Counted from the first letter of the stretch, positions 35,880 to 46,702 are shown. The stretch: 64,000 nt of DNA from Sulfurovum sp. (GCA_027068485.1 JAMOSB010000033.1:27512-91511), one strand, 5' to 3'. Program-made: numbers and translations. The notes: generated from the letters alone by a model not told the origin.

Positions 35880-37742
35880 ATGGCAAAACATCAGTTTCAA
35901 ACAGAAATAGGTCAGCTTTTAAAACTCATGACACACTCACTCTACTCAAACAAAGAGATCTTTATCCGTGAGCTTGTCTCCAACTCAAGTGATGCACTCG
36001 ATAAGTTTAACTACCTTAGACTCACCGATGATGCGTTTAAAGAGCAGGAGTGGACAGGACGCGTCTCTATCAAGCTTGATAAAGAGGATGGGTCACTAAC
36101 GATTGGTGATAATGGTATCGGTATGAATGAGAGTGATTTGATGGATCACCTCGGAACCATTGCTAAGTCTGGTACCAAAGCGTTTATGGAGAATCTCACA
36201 GGCGATGCGAAGAAAGATAGTAATCTTATCGGACAGTTTGGGGTAGGGTTCTACTCGGTCTTTATGGTAGCAGAGCAGGTTGATGTCATCTCCAAAAAAG
36301 CGGGAGAGGATCAAGCCTATATGTTCTCTACCGATGGGTCAGGTGAGTATGAGGTGAAGCCTGTGACCAAAGAGGAGCATGGTACGGTAATCTATATCAA
36401 GCTCAAAGAGGATGAGAGAGAGTTCCTCGATAAATGGCGTACACAAGAGGTGGTCAAGAAGTACTCTAACCATATCGCCTACCCTATTATGCTCAACTAC
36501 TCTGAGGAGGAGACTGAGGGTGAAGGGGATGATGCCGTAACCAAAATGGTGACGAAGTCTGAACAGATCAATGCAGCAACCGCACTCTGGACACTCCCTA
36601 AGTCGGAGCTTAAAAAAGAGGACTATATCGAGTTCTATAAGACCATCGGGCATGATAGTGATGAGCCACTCACCTATCTCCACAACAAGGTCGAAGGGGC
36701 GCAAGAGTTTACAACCCTCTTCTATCTCCCCAAAACAGCTCCAATAGATATGTATCGAGCGGACTATACACCAGGGGTGAAGCTCTATGTCAAACGCGTC
36801 TTTATCACCGATGATGACAAAGAGCTACTGCCTCCGTACCTTCGTTTTGTCAAAGGGGTGATTGATAGTGAAGATCTTCCACTCAATGTGAGTCGTGAGC
36901 TACTCCAAGAGAATAAGATCTTGGCAAATATCAAACAAAACTCTACCAAGAAGATCCTCCAAGCGATCAAAAAGCTTAAAGGAGAGGATGCCGATACCTT
37001 TATCGCACAGTATAACCGTGTGATGAAAGAGGGGGTCTATATGGATCATCTCAATAAAGAGCTACTCCTTGACATCGTGAAGTATAAATCTTCTACAGAA
37101 GAGGGGCTTGTAGGGTTTGAGGAGTATGTGAGCCGTGGAGACTCTGAGAAGAAAGAGATCTACTATATCACAGGTGAAGATGAGCAGGTACTGCGTAACT
37201 CACCACTCCTCGAAGCGTATAAAAAAGCCAATATCGAAGTGTTGATTATGGATGATAAAGAGGTCGATAGTATCGTCACACCTATGATCGGGCAGTATAA
37301 AGAGTGGACACTCAAAGATATCACCACAATTGATGCTCCTGACTCTAAGAGTGAAGAGGAGAAAGAGGAGGTCGCTAAGGAGTTCAAATCCTTGACCGAT
37401 AAGATCAAAGAGACACTAGGGGATGCGGTCAAAGAGGTCAAGACCTCGACGCGTCTCACCTCTAGCCCCTCATGTGTCATCAAGGACCCCAATGACCCAA
37501 TGGCAGGTATGGCAGCGATGTTTGCCCAGATGGGACAAGAGGCTCCTGAGACCCCACTCATCTTGGAGATCAATCCAGAGCATGAGATGATCAAGAAGCT
37601 TGATGGACTCTCTGATACTTCACTCTTTGAGGATCTTAGCTGGATTCTTCTTGATAGTGCTAAGCTCTCAGAAGGGCTAGAGCCTAAAGACAAAAGTGCC
37701 TTTGCACAACGCGTCGCTACAGTTGCGACGAAAGCACTCTAA
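35880..37742 (+). CDS. htpG: molecular chaperone HtpG (Hsp90)
   Basis: FQTEIGQLLKLMTHSLYSNKEIFIRELVSNSSDALDK. Confidence 0.97.
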   Translation: MAKHQFQTEIGQLLKLMTHSLYSNKEIFIRELVSNSSDALDKFNYLRLTDDAFKEQEWTGRVSIKLDKEDGSLTIGDNGIGMNESDLMDHLGTIAKSGTKAFMENLTGDAKKDSNLIGQFGVGFYSVFMVAEQVDVISKKAGEDQAYMFSTDGSGEYEVKPVTKEEHGTVIYIKLKEDEREFLDKWRTQEVVKKYSNHIAYPIMLNYSEEETEGEGDDAVTKMVTKSEQINAATALWTLPKSELKKEDYIEFYKTIGHDSDEPLTYLHNKVEGAQEFTTLFYLPKTAPIDMYRADYTPGVKLYVKRVFITDDDKELLPPYLRFVKGVIDSEDLPLNVSRELLQENKILANIKQNSTKKILQAIKKLKGEDADTFIAQYNRVMKEGVYMDHLNKELLLDIVKYKSSTEEGLVGFEEYVSRGDSEKKEIYYITGEDEQVLRNSPLLEAYKKANIEVLIMDDKEVDSIVTPMIGQYKEWTLKDITTIDAPDSKSEEEKEEVAKEFKSLTDKIKETLGDAVKEVKTSTRLTSSPSCVIKDPNDPMAGMAAMFAQMGQEAPETPLILEINPEHEMIKKLDGLSDTSLFEDLSWILLDSAKLSEGLEPKDKSAFAQRVATVATKAL

Positions 37743-37753
37743 GCCCCCCTTCT

Positions 37754-37783
37754 CGATAGCCCCTCTGCGTGAGAGGGCTATCG
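37754..37783 (+). terminator. probable htpG terminator hairpin
   Basis: CGATAGCCcCTCT-gcgtg-AGAGGGCTATCG followed by short T run. Confidence 0.5.
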
Positions 37784-37850
37784 CCCCTTTTAGACGCTCT
37801 ATGCTATAATCTCCTCTTATTTAAAAACCCATACGATCTAAGGATGTAGA

Positions 37851-38786
37851 GTGTATAGCAAAATCTCCCCCCAAAAAAAAGCCACCATTGTCTCTAGTAG
37901 TGTGGCGACGGTTTTAGTGATTGTTAAGTTAGTGATCGGTATTGCTAGTGGTTCGGTGGCACTCTTAGCCTCTGCAATCGACTCGCTCCTCGATACGCTA
38001 GTCTCACTCTTTAACTTCTTTGCAATTAAAAAAGCAGAAGAGCATCCTGATGAGGCGTACCATTATGGTAAGGGGAAGATCCAAGCGATCGCAGCGGTGA
38101 TAGAGGGGACGGTCATCACCCTCTCTGGAGTCTATATCATCTATGAGGCGATTAAGAAGCTCAATAGTGGCAGTGTCACCACACTCCTCACCCCCGCTAT
38201 CGTTGCGATGCTCTTCTCTCTTGTGGTGACCTACTTTTTGGTACAGTATCTACTCAAGATAGCCAAGCAAACCGATAACCTTGTCATCAAATCAGATGCC
38301 TTGCACTACCAAACAGACCTCTGGAGCAATGCCGCTGTTCTTGTGGCACTAGGATTGGTCTACCTCACAGGTATCGATATGATCGATGCACTTTTTGGTC
38401 TAGGGATAGGACTCTATATCATCTACTCAGCCTATGAGATCATCCAAGAGGGGGTCGAGATACTGCTTGATAAAGCACTCGATGGAGAGGTGGTCGCAGG
38501 GATTGGGGAGATTATCTCCTCGCATGCTGAGGTGACGAGCTACCACTGGCTCAAGACCCGTACCGATGGGACGACAAACTTTGTGGAGTTTCATATGGTA
38601 CTGCGTCCCAATATGCTACTGCTTGAAGCTCACCGTATCGCAGATGAGATGGAGGATAAGATTATGTTGCTAGAGCAGAAAAAACGCTGGGTGATTACAC
38701 CACACTTTGATCCCTATGATGATGAGGAGATGAATGAGGCGATGCTTTATGGTCGTCCACTCCAGACCCAAGAGTGTGAACTCTAG
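37851..38786 (+). CDS. cation diffusion facilitator family transporter
   Basis: CDF fold: LLASAIDSLLDT, DEAYHYGKGKIQA, KSDALHYQTDLWSN. Confidence 0.92.
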   Translation: MYSKISPQKKATIVSSSVATVLVIVKLVIGIASGSVALLASAIDSLLDTLVSLFNFFAIKKAEEHPDEAYHYGKGKIQAIAAVIEGTVITLSGVYIIYEAIKKLNSGSVTTLLTPAIVAMLFSLVVTYFLVQYLLKIAKQTDNLVIKSDALHYQTDLWSNAAVLVALGLVYLTGIDMIDALFGLGIGLYIIYSAYEIIQEGVEILLDKALDGEVVAGIGEIISSHAEVTSYHWLKTRTDGTTNFVEFHMVLRPNMLLLEAHRIADEMEDKIMLLEQKKRWVITPHFDPYDDEEMNEAMLYGRPLQTQECEL

Positions 38787-39430
38787 TGGCACGCCCTATC
38801 TATCTCCTCTCCCCGACCCCTAGAGCAGGGGTGGAGTCCTTGCCGATGATTTGCTTTGCTACAGTAGCAGAGCAGATTGAGTTTGGGGGGTGTGATACCC
38901 TGCTCTTTACCTCCAAGCAAGCCGTTCTCACTGCGGAGGCGATTGATCCTGCGTGGCGATCCTACCCCTCTATCGCGATTGGGAGTGCGACTAAGCGACA
39001 AATTGAGGTGTTGGGGGGGGAGGTACTCTACCACCCGACCCACTTCTATGGAGAGGCACTCAGTCAGGATATCGCAACATTCTTTGCGACCCGTTCGCTC
39101 CTCTATCTGCGTCCCGAGGTGATCTCTTTTGACTCCAAGGCGTTTTTGGCACGCGAAGGGATAGTGCTTCATGAGCAGATACTCTATCGTACCTCCTGTA
39201 TCGAGTATGATGCCACCTCCAGACCACCATCAGGTGCAGTGATTGTCTTCACCTCCCCCTCAACGATACACTGTTTTGTGAAGCAGTTTGGGTGGGAGGA
39301 GAGCTACCATGCGGTGGTGATTGGTTATGCGACCCAAGAGCATCTTCCGCAAGGAGCCCTCTATAGTGTTGCGGAGACACCACTTATTGATGCGTGTATC
39401 CAGAAGGCACAGGAGATTGCAAAATCCTAA
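38786..39430 (+). CDS. hemD: uroporphyrinogen-III synthase
   Basis: HemD-like: DTLLFTSKQAV, SIAIGSATKRQIE, VIVFTSPSTIHCF; GTG start overlapping the previous stop. Confidence 0.8.
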   Translation: MARPIYLLSPTPRAGVESLPMICFATVAEQIEFGGCDTLLFTSKQAVLTAEAIDPAWRSYPSIAIGSATKRQIEVLGGEVLYHPTHFYGEALSQDIATFFATRSLLYLRPEVISFDSKAFLAREGIVLHEQILYRTSCIEYDATSRPPSGAVIVFTSPSTIHCFVKQFGWEESYHAVVIGYATQEHLPQGALYSVAETPLIDACIQKAQEIAKS

Positions 39431-39472
39431 AAGCCCTAGAGATTATTTACTCCTCTCTAACCCCAAATAGGT

Positions 39473-39478
39473 TATAAT
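39473..39478 (+). promoter_or_regulatory. strong -10 element for the structured RNA
   Basis: TATAAT 7-8 nt upstream of the RNA closing stem. Confidence 0.5.
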
Positions 39479-39482
39479 AAAT

Positions 39483-39686
39483 CTAACCTGAGTGGTGCGA
39501 CGACTGTATATGGGGTCCAACATTTATTTTTGTGGGATAGGTAGTTGTTTGGTGTGTAGACATTTTCGTTTGAGTAGGGGTTCGCCCTACGAGAAATTGA
39601 CTCCTAAAGAGCAACTCTCTCCTGCACCGTTGGCTTTTTAGGGCCGATTTTAAACAGAACGGCCACTTGGGGGAGTTAGGATTTTC
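39483..39686 (+). ncRNA. ssrS: structured RNA, candidate 6S RNA
   Basis: Closing stem CTAACctGAGTGG (39483-39495) / CCACTTgggggaGTTAG (39663-39679), apical hairpin GTAGGG-gttcg-CCCTAC, rod-like layout, strong promoter, location upstream of purD. Confidence 0.5.
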
Positions 39687-39800
39687 AAAAAGCTATCATC
39701 CTTATGACCTCTTTTTAAAAATCCTCTATACATACTGGGTATAACAACGGGACTTTTCCCCTCGCTTGGGGTGTATCACAACTTACTTTTGGAGAGAATC

Positions 39801-41069
39801 ATGAATGTATTAATTATAGGTGCGGGTGGTAGAGAGTACTCTATTGGTCTTGCACTCAAAAGAGATGACAAGGTAGAGAAGATCTACTTCGCACCAGGCA
39901 ATGGGGCAACCGATACCTTGGGTGAGAACCTTGCGATCAGTGACTTTGGTGCGTTGGCAGATTTTGTCGAGGCAAATGGGGTGGATTTGACCATAGTAGG
40001 GCCTGAAGCACCCTTGGTTGAGGGGATTGTAGATCTCTTTGAGGCAAGAGGCTTGACGATATTTGGTCCCTCTGCCAAAGCAGCTCAGCTTGAGGGATCT
40101 AAGATCTTTATGAAGAACTTCTTGGCTCGTCACAATGTTCCTACCGCGAAGTATATTGAGACAGACTCACTAGAGGATGCCTATACGTTTATCAACACCC
40201 TTGAGGCACCTATCGTCGTCAAAGCCGATGGACTCTGTGGGGGTAAAGGGGTGATTATCGCTCAGAGTCATGATGAGGCGAAGCGTGCCGCAGGGGAGAT
40301 GCTTAGTGGTAACTCCTTTGGTGAGGCGGGAACCTCTATCGTGGTAGAGGAGTTCTTGGATGGGTATGAACTCTCAGTCTTTGCAATCTGTGATGGCAAA
40401 GACTATGTGGTACTCCCTGCAGCACAAGACCACAAACGACTCCTCAATAATGATGAAGGACCCAATACAGGTGGGATGGGTGCCTATGCCCCAACACCCC
40501 TTGTCAATGAGATGATCTATCAGAAGCTCAATGAACGCGTCATTGAACCAACCCTTAAAGGGATGGAAGCGGAGGGTATGCCGTTTACGGGGGTACTCTT
40601 TATTGGTGTGATGGTGGTAAAAGGTGAGCCAATTATCCTTGAGTACAATGTCCGTTTTGGAGATCCTGAGTGTGAAGAGCTAATGCCTCTACTCAAGTCA
40701 CCTGCGAGTGAGCTTTTTTATAAGGCCGCTACGGGGGATCTTAAGAGTGCGACGATAGAGTTTTATGATAAGTATGCCGTGGGTGTGGTGATGGCGAGTA
40801 AGAACTACCCCTATAAGAGTACACCCCCTGCAGAGATCATCATCGATGATATCTACCATGAGGAGCTACATGAGAATGCCCATATCTCCTATGCGGGGGT
40901 GAGCCGTGGTGAAGATGGTAAGCTCTACGCCTCAGGTGGTCGAGTACTCGTCTGTGTGGGTGTAGGGGAGAGTATCAAGGAGGCACAAGAGCGTGCCTAT
41001 ATGCTCGTAGGACAAGTACACTTTGCTGGAAAGCAGTGTCGTACCGATATCGCCTACCAAGCACTCTAA
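39801..41069 (+). CDS. purD: phosphoribosylamine-glycine ligase
   Basis: MNVLIIGAGGREYSIGLALKRDDKVEKIYFAPGNGAT; start at 39801 preferred. Confidence 0.95.
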   Translation: MNVLIIGAGGREYSIGLALKRDDKVEKIYFAPGNGATDTLGENLAISDFGALADFVEANGVDLTIVGPEAPLVEGIVDLFEARGLTIFGPSAKAAQLEGSKIFMKNFLARHNVPTAKYIETDSLEDAYTFINTLEAPIVVKADGLCGGKGVIIAQSHDEAKRAAGEMLSGNSFGEAGTSIVVEEFLDGYELSVFAICDGKDYVVLPAAQDHKRLLNNDEGPNTGGMGAYAPTPLVNEMIYQKLNERVIEPTLKGMEAEGMPFTGVLFIGVMVVKGEPIILEYNVRFGDPECEELMPLLKSPASELFYKAATGDLKSATIEFYDKYAVGVVMASKNYPYKSTPPAEIIIDDIYHEELHENAHISYAGVSRGEDGKLYASGGRVLVCVGVGESIKEAQERAYMLVGQVHFAGKQCRTDIAYQAL

Positions 41070-41078
41070 GCATGACTT

Positions 41079-41552
41079 ATGTCTGAGTCTACTACCTCCT
41101 TGTCACTCACTACACCTCGTAGACGGGTGGGTGCTTTTGTCATTGATGATATGGTCGTGGCACTGTTGCTGTTTGCGATCTTTTATGATCAGATTATGGT
41201 GATGGCATCTCATCTCCCTGTGGTCTTGACCCCTGAGGCGATGGAGGCATTTAAGCTAGAGATCAATCAGTTTACAGTAGAGAACCTCTCACTCATTCTA
41301 GGTCTAAAGATCCTCTACCATACAATCCCCGTCTGGCAAAATGGTACAACCCTAGGGAAGTACCTCATGAAGATGCGTGTAGTAGATAGCCGAGGGGCGT
41401 GGCGTGTCTCATTTGTGCAGGCACTTTTGCGTGCATCACTGCGTATTGTGAGTGAAGCGTTTTTCTATCTAGGGTTTGTGATGGCATTTTTTATGCCACG
41501 CAGACAGACATTTCATGATAAGCTCTCAGGGTGTGTTGTTGTTGATGCGTAG
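41079..41552 (+). CDS. RDD family membrane protein
   Basis: RRRVGAFVIDDMVV; GTTLGKYLMKMRVVD. Confidence 0.85.
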   Translation: MSESTTSLSLTTPRRRVGAFVIDDMVVALLLFAIFYDQIMVMASHLPVVLTPEAMEAFKLEINQFTVENLSLILGLKILYHTIPVWQNGTTLGKYLMKMRVVDSRGAWRVSFVQALLRASLRIVSEAFFYLGFVMAFFMPRRQTFHDKLSGCVVVDA

Positions 41553-43611
41553 TCTCCTGCTATGGGTGTTTCTTCTTGGGGGAGTCTCCTCTCTCTATGG
41601 GGTTGAGGGTGAGAAGCTTGAGGTGAGAGCGAAGGTCTTGGAGACGACTCAGCATAGTGTCAGAGCAACCGATGGGGTAGTGGTCTACTATCAAGATGCG
41701 ATGATCAAAGCCAAAACAGCTCTGTATAATCGTGATACACATCGCTTGACACTAGATGGTGAGGTCGAGATGATCGGCTACCAAGGGAGTAAAGAGCATA
41801 CCACCCACCTAGAGATCGATACCCAGACCAAAGAGGTCACCTTCCATGAACTCTTTTTTGTGAGTAGTAATGATGTCTGGCTCTTCACCGATAAGGCGAA
41901 CCGAAAAGAGCATAACTATAGCTTTGGGACGACACTCCTCTCTAGCTGTGATGTCGATGATCCTCTCTGGAAGATGGTCTTCGCTCGATCTCTCTACGAT
42001 AGCCAAGCCCACTATATGAAGGTCTATCACGCCAAGATCTACTTTGGTGATCTCCCTATCCTCTACACCCCCTATATGGCATTTACCACCCAAAAAGAGC
42101 GAAGCTCTGGGCTACTCTATCCTCTCTTTGGTTACACTACCAAAGAGGGTTACCTCTATGAACAGCCAATCTTTTGGGCAATCTCTGAGAGTATGGATCT
42201 CGAACTCAACCCACAACTTCGTACCGATAGGAGTCAGGGACTCTATGGGACTTTTCGCTTTGTGACCACTCCTTATGCATCGGGTAAGCTACGCTTGGGT
42301 TACTTTAAAGATAGCAAAGCCTATCAGCTAGCAGAGGAGACAACCGAAGTGGAGCATTATGGTGTGGAGTTTAACTATGAGTCCTCTCGGGTTTGGAGTG
42401 ATAGGCTAGGGGAGGGGGTAGATGATGGTCTCTATATCAACAGTACTTTTCTCAATGATATCGACTATATCAACCTACAGCAGGGGCAGTTGAAGCACTT
42501 TGGGCTTACACCACTTCAAGAGTCACGCTTCAACTACTTCCTCTCCACTGATGCCTACTATTTTGGGGTCAATGCCAAGTACTTTGTCGATACGCGTAAA
42601 GTAGACAACAACACCACGCTTCAGATACTTCCCGCACTTCAATTCCATAAGCATCTCGGTCGACTGATATGGGATAATCTCACCTATAGTGTGGATCTAC
42701 AGTTTAAGAACTTTACCCGAGAAGAGGGGACAACGCTTAAGCAGGTAGAGGTGAAGCTTCCTTTGGAGTTTACTGTGTCATTTTGGGATGATTTTCTCAA
42801 TCTCTCACTTGGGGAGTCCCTCTACTATAGTAAGTTCTTCTTTGGGAATGATACCTATGAGTATGATCTGTTTGAGTACTATAGCAATATCCACAAAGCC
42901 AAGCTCTTTAGTGACCTCACCAAGCACTATGGGAGCGTTATCCATGTGCTACAGCCTGCGGTGGAGTATATCAAGCCAGGGAATGAGACCCAAGATCCTG
43001 TTGCGTTTGAAGCTTTGAGTCATGAGCAGAAGGAGCTTTTTGCGGTGGGGTTGCCTGAGGAGTACTACACCTTTTCTCTAAGTCAGTACTTCTATGATGC
43101 TAGAGCGAAGTTGAGATTCTATCAGCGTCTCTCTCAAGCCTACTACCCCAACCGTGACTACACCTTCTCTGATATTCACAATGAGATGCAGTACAACTGG
43201 CGAAAGTGGCAGTTCTATAGTGATTTGGTCTACTCTCATGAGTTTGGTGAGGTGCGTAAGCTCTCTAGCCGTATCGCCTTGCGTGAGAGTGGATATAGCT
43301 TCTCCTTGGCACACTCCTATAAGCAGATGTTGCCTGATCAACCCACTACGCATACCTCCAATGACCTTAACTTCAACTTCAACTATACCCTCAATGAAAG
43401 GGTCTCGCTTCATGGAGCATTGACCTACAATATCGATGACGCTGTGAGTGAGCAGTGGAAGGTAGGGGGGGAGTATAAGCGAGACTGTTGGAGTATGTCC
43501 GCCTCTGTGCGTCAAGATATCATCCCCCGACCAACAGGCTATACCAAAGAGAACACCTTCTATGTACGATTCAACTTTATCCCGTTTGGTGGGGTAGGGG
43601 GGGAAAGGTAG
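41515..43611 (+). CDS. lptD: LPS-assembly protein LptD
   Basis: OstA-like N-terminus plus large beta-barrel; YTPYMAFTTQKERSSGLLYPLFGY; start may be the internal MRSLLLW. Confidence 0.88.
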   Translation: MISSQGVLLLMRSLLLWVFLLGGVSSLYGVEGEKLEVRAKVLETTQHSVRATDGVVVYYQDAMIKAKTALYNRDTHRLTLDGEVEMIGYQGSKEHTTHLEIDTQTKEVTFHELFFVSSNDVWLFTDKANRKEHNYSFGTTLLSSCDVDDPLWKMVFARSLYDSQAHYMKVYHAKIYFGDLPILYTPYMAFTTQKERSSGLLYPLFGYTTKEGYLYEQPIFWAISESMDLELNPQLRTDRSQGLYGTFRFVTTPYASGKLRLGYFKDSKAYQLAEETTEVEHYGVEFNYESSRVWSDRLGEGVDDGLYINSTFLNDIDYINLQQGQLKHFGLTPLQESRFNYFLSTDAYYFGVNAKYFVDTRKVDNNTTLQILPALQFHKHLGRLIWDNLTYSVDLQFKNFTREEGTTLKQVEVKLPLEFTVSFWDDFLNLSLGESLYYSKFFFGNDTYEYDLFEYYSNIHKAKLFSDLTKHYGSVIHVLQPAVEYIKPGNETQDPVAFEALSHEQKELFAVGLPEEYYTFSLSQYFYDARAKLRFYQRLSQAYYPNRDYTFSDIHNEMQYNWRKWQFYSDLVYSHEFGEVRKLSSRIALRESGYSFSLAHSYKQMLPDQPTTHTSNDLNFNFNYTLNERVSLHGALTYNIDDAVSEQWKVGGEYKRDCWSMSASVRQDIIPRPTGYTKENTFYVRFNFIPFGGVGGER

Positions 43612-43884
43612 ATGCATGATGATCCTATAGTTGTAATAGCAGAGGCATTGGAGGTCTTAGCCCTTCCTAAGCTTATCTGCAAAGAGGATATCAAAAAACG
43701 ATACCGTTTTTTGGCACGGCAGTATCACCCCGATTTGGGGGGTGATGCGACGAAGATGGAGCAGATCAACCACGCCTATGGGGTTTTGATGCAATATATA
43801 GAAGAGTTTCGTTATACTTTTGATGAAGAAGAGATTCGTAGACAATTCCCTGGAGTAGGTCATGCCCAACGATTTAGACCCTAA
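43612..43884 (+). CDS. small J-domain protein
   Basis: KEDIKKRYRFLARQYHPDLGGDATKMEQINHAY with HPD. Confidence 0.85.
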   Translation: MHDDPIVVIAEALEVLALPKLICKEDIKKRYRFLARQYHPDLGGDATKMEQINHAYGVLMQYIEEFRYTFDEEEIRRQFPGVGHAQRFRP

Positions 43885-44554
43885 GTACTATTTTGAGGAT
43901 AACCAAGATGCGGCACAACAGCTGATACAGACTCTGCCTATCGCACTGCTGAGTGAGAATGAGACTGTGGTGATTGGGGTGAGTGAGTCGGGGGTCTACT
44001 TTGCTGATCAGATCGCTAAAGCCGTAGATGCCCGTATGGATATTCTACTCACTGAGCCCATTATGGCTCCTAACAACAGTGAACTCCCCATCGCCATGGT
44101 CTCAGAGACCGAAGAGGTGGTAATACACAAAGTCCTCATCGATGCGTTTGAGATCAATGAGGACTATATCTACAATGAGGCACACCGTAAGTATGAGGAG
44201 GATGTCCTTAAGTATATCTATAAGTACCGCAAGGGGCGAGAGCTTAGTGCCTTGAAAGATAAGTATGTGGTACTTGTCGATAGCTGTGTGGAGACAGGGT
44301 TGACGATGATGGTGGCACTCAAGTCGGTTATCGAAGAGGGGGCAAAAAATGTCTATATCGCCACCCCACTACTCGATAAGAGTGTCTATAACAATCTCCT
44401 CTCGGTCTGTGATGGTCTCTTCTGCCCTCATAAGATATCAGACTATATTTCGATAGAATACTACTACGGAGTATTTACAGACCCTACTTTTGATGAGGTG
44501 CGTGAGACAATTGTCTCCCAAGAGCAACGCCTCAAAGCAAAAACTGAAAACTAA
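43862..44554 (+). CDS. phosphoribosyltransferase family protein
   Basis: VVIGVSESGVYFADQIA; VVLVDSCVETGLTMMVA PRPP loop-like. Confidence 0.75.
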   Translation: MPNDLDPKYYFEDNQDAAQQLIQTLPIALLSENETVVIGVSESGVYFADQIAKAVDARMDILLTEPIMAPNNSELPIAMVSETEEVVIHKVLIDAFEINEDYIYNEAHRKYEEDVLKYIYKYRKGRELSALKDKYVVLVDSCVETGLTMMVALKSVIEEGAKNVYIATPLLDKSVYNNLLSVCDGLFCPHKISDYISIEYYYGVFTDPTFDEVRETIVSQEQRLKAKTEN

Positions 44555-44569
44555 AAGGAAAATAAGCGA

Positions 44570-46702
44570 ATGCAAGAGACAATAATAGCAATCAATAGCA
44601 ATGGATTAGATGAGAAATTTGAGTTTAACAAGGTAGCCAAGCAAGCGAGTGGGGCAGTGATGTACCGACAAGGGAAAGCAGCCATTATCGCAGCCGTTGC
44701 GATTGATGAGAAGCCCGTAGATGAGGATTTCCTCCCCTTAACGGTTCAGTATATGGAGCGTTCTTACGCCGCAGCGAAGATCCCTGGAGGGTTTATCAAG
44801 CGTGAGACTAAGCCAGGTGACTTTGAGACTTTGACCTCTCGTATCGTGGATAGATCGTTGCGTCCACTCTTCCCCAAAGGGTTTCACTACCCTGTGACGA
44901 TTAGTATCATGGTGGTGAGTGCTGATAGTGAGGTCGATATGCAAGTGGCGGCACTCCACGCTGCTAATGCCGCGTTGTTTATCTCTGATATCCCCTTTAG
45001 TAAGAGTATCGCAGCGGTACGAGTGGGGATGATAGCCGATCAAATCGTGATCAACCCAACACTCGATGCTCTTGCCTCTAGTACACTTGACCTTCTTGTG
45101 GTCGGGTCAGGTAGTGATATGGTGATGATTGAGATGCGTACACTCTCCTCTCAAGATGGTGCGTTGCAGGTTGCCAATGAGTTGAGTGAATCGGATCTTG
45201 TTGAGGTGATTGGGCGTGCAGGTGAAGCGATAGCCGAAGCGACTCATGCGTATGAAGAGGCATTTACGCCCTTTATACGCACGCCACTACTACTTGCCCT
45301 TGCTGAGGAGCGTGTCGATGAAGCACTCTATCGCTATATCCAAACCAACTACACCGAGGCAGTAGAGCAGGCGATCTCACATATGGCAAAGAGCGAACGA
45401 TCAACAGAACTCAAAAAGGTACGCACGCGTATCTTGGAAGCACTTGAAGCAGAGGGTAAGGAGGCAGACAAAGAGCTAGTCTCCAAAGTCCTTGACCGCT
45501 TCAAGAGTACCATTGTGCGTTCGATGATCTTGGATACGGGTGTACGAGCAGATGGTAGAGCCGTCGATGAGGTACGCCCTATCACGATAGAGACCAACCT
45601 ACTCGACTCGGTTCACGGCTCATGTCTCTTCACGCGTGGACAGACCCAAGCCCTCGTGACCGTAACCCTTGGAGATAAAAAAGATGCACAGATGTATGAA
45701 CTCATCACTGCACCCAACAGCCTCTCAGAACACCTTATGGTACACTACAACTTCCCAGGCTACTCTGTAGGTGAAGCAAAATATATCGGGGCGCCAGGAC
45801 GCAGAGAGCTAGGACACGGTAACCTCGGTAAGCGTGCTTTAGAGCCTGCGGTACTGCTCAAGGGAGATGAGACAATCCGTATCGTCTCTGAGATACTAGA
45901 GAGTAATGGCTCCTCCTCTATGGCGACCATCTGTGGAGGCTCTATGGCACTTCGTGGAGCCAATGTCGGGATGACCAAGCTAGTAGCAGGGATCGCGATG
46001 GGATTGGTGACGGATGGAGTACGCCATGAGGTCTTGACCGATATCATGGGGCTAGAGGATCATGATGGTGATATGGACTTCAAAGTCGCAGGTACCCGTG
46101 ATGGGATTACGGCACTTCAGATGGATATCAAGCTAGGGGGGATCGATTTGGATCTGCTCAAAGAGGCACTAGAGCGTGCGACACAAGGGAAGAACCATAT
46201 CCTTGAGATCATGGAGTCTGCTCAGAAGGATATCGTTATGAGTGGAGCGTTGCCTAGTACAGAGTACTTCACGGTTAACCCTAGTAAGATAGGGGATATC
46301 ATCGGTAAGGCAGGGGCGACTATCCGTGAGATTATCGAGAAGTTTGAGGTGAGTATCGATCTCGATCGTGACGCAGGGGGTGTCAAGGTCGCAGGTGGGG
46401 ACAAAGCCAAAGTCCAAGCAGCCAAAGCCCATATCGAGAGTATCGCCTCCGCACCTGTACGCAAGCAGATGGTCTATGAGGTGGGTAAAAGCTACCAAGG
46501 TAAGGTCAAAAAGATTGTAGACTTTGGTGTGTTTGTTGAGATGCCTGATGGGTTTGATGCACTGCTTCACATCTCTAAAGTCGCCAAAACACGCGTCAAT
46601 AATCTCTCTGAGCGATACAGTGAAGGGGATGATATAGAGGTGATTGTGATGGAGCAGAAGGGTAAAAAAGTAGAACTTGCAACGGTGGAGTTTTTAGCCT
46701 AG
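44570..46702 (+). CDS. pnp: polyribonucleotide nucleotidyltransferase
   Basis: Duplicated RNase PH domains, KH and S1 domains (GKVKKIVDFGVFVEMPDGFDALLHIS). Confidence 0.97.
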   Translation: MQETIIAINSNGLDEKFEFNKVAKQASGAVMYRQGKAAIIAAVAIDEKPVDEDFLPLTVQYMERSYAAAKIPGGFIKRETKPGDFETLTSRIVDRSLRPLFPKGFHYPVTISIMVVSADSEVDMQVAALHAANAALFISDIPFSKSIAAVRVGMIADQIVINPTLDALASSTLDLLVVGSGSDMVMIEMRTLSSQDGALQVANELSESDLVEVIGRAGEAIAEATHAYEEAFTPFIRTPLLLALAEERVDEALYRYIQTNYTEAVEQAISHMAKSERSTELKKVRTRILEALEAEGKEADKELVSKVLDRFKSTIVRSMILDTGVRADGRAVDEVRPITIETNLLDSVHGSCLFTRGQTQALVTVTLGDKKDAQMYELITAPNSLSEHLMVHYNFPGYSVGEAKYIGAPGRRELGHGNLGKRALEPAVLLKGDETIRIVSEILESNGSSSMATICGGSMALRGANVGMTKLVAGIAMGLVTDGVRHEVLTDIMGLEDHDGDMDFKVAGTRDGITALQMDIKLGGIDLDLLKEALERATQGKNHILEIMESAQKDIVMSGALPSTEYFTVNPSKIGDIIGKAGATIREIIEKFEVSIDLDRDAGGVKVAGGDKAKVQAAKAHIESIASAPVRKQMVYEVGKSYQGKVKKIVDFGVFVEMPDGFDALLHISKVAKTRVNNLSERYSEGDDIEVIVMEQKGKKVELATVEFLA

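Noticed and set aside
39483-39686. tmRNA, RNase P RNA, SRP RNA or TPP/ZTP riboswitch upstream of purD
   Set aside because: Lacks the tmRNA tRNA-like end, GAGGAAAGUCC of RNase P, the SRP core loop and the riboswitch consensus motifs as I can recall them
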